Assembly (NCBI GenBank): GCA_963924555.1
Contig: OZ004589.1
Location: forward strand, 7,254,001-7,318,000
Reading direction: 5' to 3'
Origin: Crambe crambe
Taxonomy: Eukaryota; Porifera; Demospongiae; Poecilosclerida; Crambeidae
DNA: 64,000 bases
The notes below the pieces were generated by a model, which saw only the letters and a program-made list of their open reading frames with translations, did no database searches and was not told the DNA's origin. Below, piece by piece: positions 60,845-64,000 of the stretch. A program made the translations under genes and the position numbers. Positions within the stretch are counted from its first letter, which is position 1; the number at the start of each line of letters is the position of its first letter.

Positions 60845-60863
60845 TTTATTTGTAGTGAATAAA
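60845..60863. terminator. Back-to-back poly(A) signals of two convergent genes
   Basis: TTTATT at 60845-60850 (AATAAA on the minus strand, for the gene ending at 60968) and AATAAA at 60858-60863 (for TTLL, stop 60773). The signals cross over, so the two 3' ends overlap. Confidence 0.6.
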
Positions 60864-60967
60864 CATAGCAAATGAAATGATAGATGATGATGATATAAAC
60901 TTAATTTGCAAGGGGATTTTTGAGGTCAGAGAGAATAGAGATGACATGATGTGCTCTGATCTGTTGT

Positions 60968-63610
60968 TCAATATCTCACTGGTTTCATGTTCACATACGG
61001 ACTTAGCAGTTGATCTACTATTGAAACATAACTCTTTTTGCCCCAGCATGACTTTACTTCCTGCTTGACTGAAGGAACTGATGATCTGCAGTCAAACTGA
61101 GACCATCGTTGAATTGGTCTGTAAAGAGGTTGCTTCATTTTGTGCTTCACACTTGATTCCAGCTCTTCTGGAGCATCTATGGATATCGTTCTCATGGTAA
61201 CAGCGCTATTATTAGAGGGTTTCCCCTGATATTTTAAAGCCATGGTCTTGAGGTGGTGTGGGGAGCATGTTCTGTGAATTGGAGAGGAGGACTTGTGAAG
61301 GGGTGAAGCTGTAGGTGTGGTGCTATCAATGAAGTCAACCACTCCCAGGTCAGGAAAATGAAGTGCAAGAACTACATACAGGAAAACAAGAATAAAAATC
61401 ATATCTTGCTACATACAGCTCGATAAGGCACACCATTCATATCTATTCTGTCTTCATCGTCTTCCTGATTGCAGTAGTTGACACGCTCACTCAGAAACTT
61501 CCTTGGGACTGTTGACATGCTTGTATCACTCTCATTACAACCCAGAGGTTGTGTGTGGGATGTGGAAGGAGAGGGCAGGTGACCAGCCTGGATATTAACA
61601 CTGAACAACAGCATCCTATAAAGAAACAAGCATTTGTAGTCAAAGTCCATTTGCATTCACCTTCCCCCCTTGATCATTTCTCAATTCTTAACCAAAATTT
61701 CAAAATTCAAACACCAGCAGAGAGAGTGGATGATCAGCTCTCTGTTGATGTATTAAACAAGTTAGAGCAGTTAGAGTGAATGATCAAGGGGCAAGATGAA
61801 TGCATATAGACTTTAGTACATAATGATAGGGGGCTAGGTGGGATTGAAAATGTTCCATTCTCCACCCCCTCTCCTGGCTACAGTCCTCCGGATCCTAGGG
61901 GGTTAGTGGAGACATAGCTACCTTGGATCACAACAGGTGAGAGAGAGTCTCCCTGATAACATTGCATTCTGTTCTGTCAACAGGAAGGGACTTGCAATGG
62001 ATATGACGCACTCTGCAGTGGAGAGGAGAAGAGGTGTTGTGACGACTCCATGAGGCGATCCTGAGCTTTGCATTCCAGCAGAATCAGCTCTGGATGGGTG
62101 TAGCAACCGAGGCAGGAAAGACACCTCAAAGGAAAATGTTGAGAATTCCTATGCATACAAGAAGAAAAATAATAAATGGAACTTACTGCGATAATTTGAA
62201 CTCACTTTAATGCTCTCAGGATCATTAGAATGAAAATGAATGTCTAATTGATCCACATGTCTTGATGGAGTATTTTCATTGCTCATTTGCTCAACAATCC
62301 TTTTATCCTGTGCAACAGCAAGACCATCTGAACATGCAGTTTCAAGAGACTTATTTGCATGCTCTGTGCCTTCAACATCTGTCACTACAAAGCTGGTTTC
62401 TGGAGACACCTCCACTTCACTGTCCTCATCAGATAACGAGGTGGCTTGAGGGATCACACATGCTTTGTGTTGGGGAGATACAACTGTAGGAATGCCTTGT
62501 GTTGGCTTGTTTTCCTTTGCCTCTGAAATGTGGAAGCTTTTGAGTGAAGTCCAAGGGAAAAGACAAGCACCTTTCCATGAGACATGCATGGAAATCTTCT
62601 CAAGGAATCGGTGAAGTTCTGACCCCACTCTCTTGTCAGAACTATTTTTTTCTTTTCTCTTGTTCTGACGTGAAATTATGATTGGTTTATGACTGGGTTT
62701 CTTCGGTAAGATTCTTTCAGGCTGCAAAAGAGAGAGAGAGAGCATATATTGCTGCAGTGCTAATTTTATTTTCTTAGCGCCCATTATAATCCCGTTACCT
62801 TGGTAGCAATCATTAGTCCCACTATGAAAAAAATTGCACTAACACATATATAATCAAATTGGCACAACAGCTATGGTTTAAGGGGTTAGGACTGATTATC
62901 ATTATAAGCTAGGACTTAATTAACTCTTCATCACTCACATCAGCTTTCTTTAGCTGGTCTTCCCAGCACAACGGCACCAAATGGAGACTTGATTCCCGTG
63001 GTGATACTTTCTCTTGGACATCACGCTCCTTGGATGGATTTATCTCTAGTACATTCTTGGCAACTACATTCTCTTGCTCACTTGTGTCAGTGATTGAAGT
63101 GGAGCTATTATCCAGTAACTCCCTTTCTTGTTGGGCTAGTGTTTCACACTCTTCCATGTACCTCTCAAAATACTCATCTGAACTTGAAGAGGATTGCCCG
63201 TTGATCCCTATCCTAACTTCATTTGCAGACCCACACTTCTTTATGTAGCTCTGGAGATCGAAGCCTTGAGGCTGTTGGATAGGAGAATGCTTTGAGGCAA
63301 GGCGACAGATACCCAGGGATGTCTCTGGTCTGGATGGAGGGGGAGTGGGCACAGATATCATTCTGTAACGAGTGGTACGAGCTGATGCTATTGGTCGTCC
63401 AGCTATTGAGCCATTTGTACATGACCTTGGATTTTTCTTTACTGTCATATTGTTCCTTTTTGCAGTCATTAGACTTCCATCTGTGTTAGCTTCACTTCTA
63501 TCAATGGTGGCATTCTTCCGACTTTTACACATCAGTTTGCTGGAGCTGCTGTGCTGAAAAAAGTCACTTGAATCTTGCCACAACTGTAATCTCCGCTGTT
63601 CACCTGCCAT
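60968..63610 (-). CDS. Unrecognised five-exon protein
   Basis: Exons in coding order: 63610-62939, 62721-62206, 62124-61922, 61615-61413, 61371-60968. They sum to 1998 nt, 665 aa. The first donor (GAT/gtgagt) and most junctions are strong. The fourth donor is placed at 61413 (T/gtagca) because the nearby GTATGT at 61416 would break frame into the last exon. I recognise no domain. The protein is Ser/Thr-rich and hydrophilic, with short conserved-looking patches: FDLQSYIKKCG (about 118-128), YFERYMEECETLAQQERELL, a Trp/Leu segment LVPLCWEDQLKKAD, a SWKGACLF patch, and a basic C-terminus with RPIQRWSQFDC. There is no signal peptide or membrane helix. Probably an intracellular scaffold or regulatory protein, function unknown. 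Confidence 0.6.
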
Positions 63611-63683
63611 TAACGATTTTTGTCCATGATAAACAGTAGACTAGCGCTAGCCACTCCTCCAATTCTTGAGAGTCACACCTCCC

Positions 63684-63708
63684 TCCCCCCCCCCCCCCCC
63701 CCCCCCCG
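63684..63708. repeat. Poly-C tract
   Basis: About 23 C residues in the divergent spacer between the unrecognised gene and the hydrolase gene, beside a GC-rich block (63709-63755). Confidence 0.85.
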
Positions 63709-63798
63709 GGCCCCGTACGTATGTATAGTCTTCGCGGCGCGGGCCGACCCGCGAGACTAGCTTCGCTTCCTGCATTCGCATGCTAGCTTGCGAGCAAT

Positions 63799-64000
63799 AT
63801 GAGCGTAAATATGCTGTTAGTTACAGCTCTGCCGTTGGTGGTACAACTCTCTCTTGTTGCCTCAACACCACCACAGACCTCGAAAGTGGCACCGAGGTTC
63901 ACAGTAAACCTCGACAATCCACCCCAACAAAGATGGAACGATGTCGTAAAGGTATACAACCAAGAAATACAGCAGTTAATAAAACTTGCGAGGTCCATGG
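63799..64000 (+). CDS. Acid ceramidase / N-acylethanolamine acid amidase family, first exon (partial)
   Basis: The ATG at 63799 opens a signal peptide (MLLVTALPLVVQLSLVAS) followed by APRFTVNLDNPPQQRW. This matches the N-terminal 'PxxTxNLDxPPxxRW' segment of acid ceramidase (ASAH1) and NAAA, lysosomal N-terminal-nucleophile hydrolases. These cleave ceramide or N-acylethanolamines after autoproteolysis at an internal cysteine. The frame is open to the window edge. A possible donor (AG/gtccat) lies near 63991. The catalytic cysteine lies outside the window, so the choice between ceramidase and NAAA cannot be made. Confidence 0.8.
   Translation, partial: MSVNMLLVTALPLVVQLSLVASTPPQTSKVAPRFTVNLDNPPQQRWNDVVKVYNQEIQQLIKLARSM

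Noticed and set aside
61413..61417. GTATGT donor at 61416 for the fourth exon of the unrecognised gene
   Set aside because: It looks stronger by consensus but shifts the last exon into a frame with early stops. The GTAGCA donor four bases on keeps the frame.

Overview
The window is metazoan nuclear DNA. It has spliced genes with many short exons, GT-AG introns mostly 50-500 bp long, AT-rich introns, metazoan gene families (Ig/FN3 receptor tyrosine phosphatase, MAP3K1, NKAPD1, DPYD) and many small dispersed inverted repeats. The compact layout and the families present suggest an early-branching animal, most likely a demosponge. That is an inference, because no diagnostic marker gene is present. 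Exon models below were built by hand from splice sites and reading-frame continuity. Every complete multi-exon model closes in frame from ATG to stop.

Left third (1-24.9 kb, + strand): a tandem array of five ferric-chelate-reductase-like (FRRS1-type) genes. The first is only its 3' end (1-433). The four complete copies (1014-7729, 9783-14101, 14913-18077, 18276-24903) all encode a signal peptide, a Reeler domain, a linker, one to three DOMON domains, a cytochrome b561 core with four conserved histidines, and a C-terminal membrane anchor. DOMON number is 2, 2, 1 and 3 in order. A 5'-truncated non-LTR retrotransposon fragment (minus strand, 7927 to about 9150) lies between copies two and three.

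Middle (25.0-33.2 kb): a complete dihydropyrimidine dehydrogenase gene (DPYD, minus, 15 exons, 1034 aa) is divergent from a single-exon gene of unknown function with a PHACTR-like N-terminus (30807-32006). That gene converges on a three-exon NKAPD1-like gene (minus, 32330-33163).

Right half (33.5-64 kb): a receptor protein tyrosine phosphatase with an Ig/FN3 ectodomain, an active D1 and a catalytically dead D2 (33509-47276, +). It converges on a MAP3K1 orthologue with SWIM, RING, helical-repeat and kinase parts (47504-54718, minus), which is head-to-head with a single-exon PH-domain gene (55007-56008, +). Next come a tubulin tyrosine ligase-like polyglutamylase gene (56446-60773, +), a convergent unrecognised five-exon gene (60968-63610, minus), and the first exon of an acid ceramidase/NAAA-family hydrolase (63799 to window end, +).

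Repeats are abundant. They include two families of short palindromic or inverted-repeat elements scattered through introns and spacers, several minisatellites (one coding, in the third reductase gene), and many microsatellites. I saw no rRNA, tRNA, CRISPR array or bacterial-type feature.
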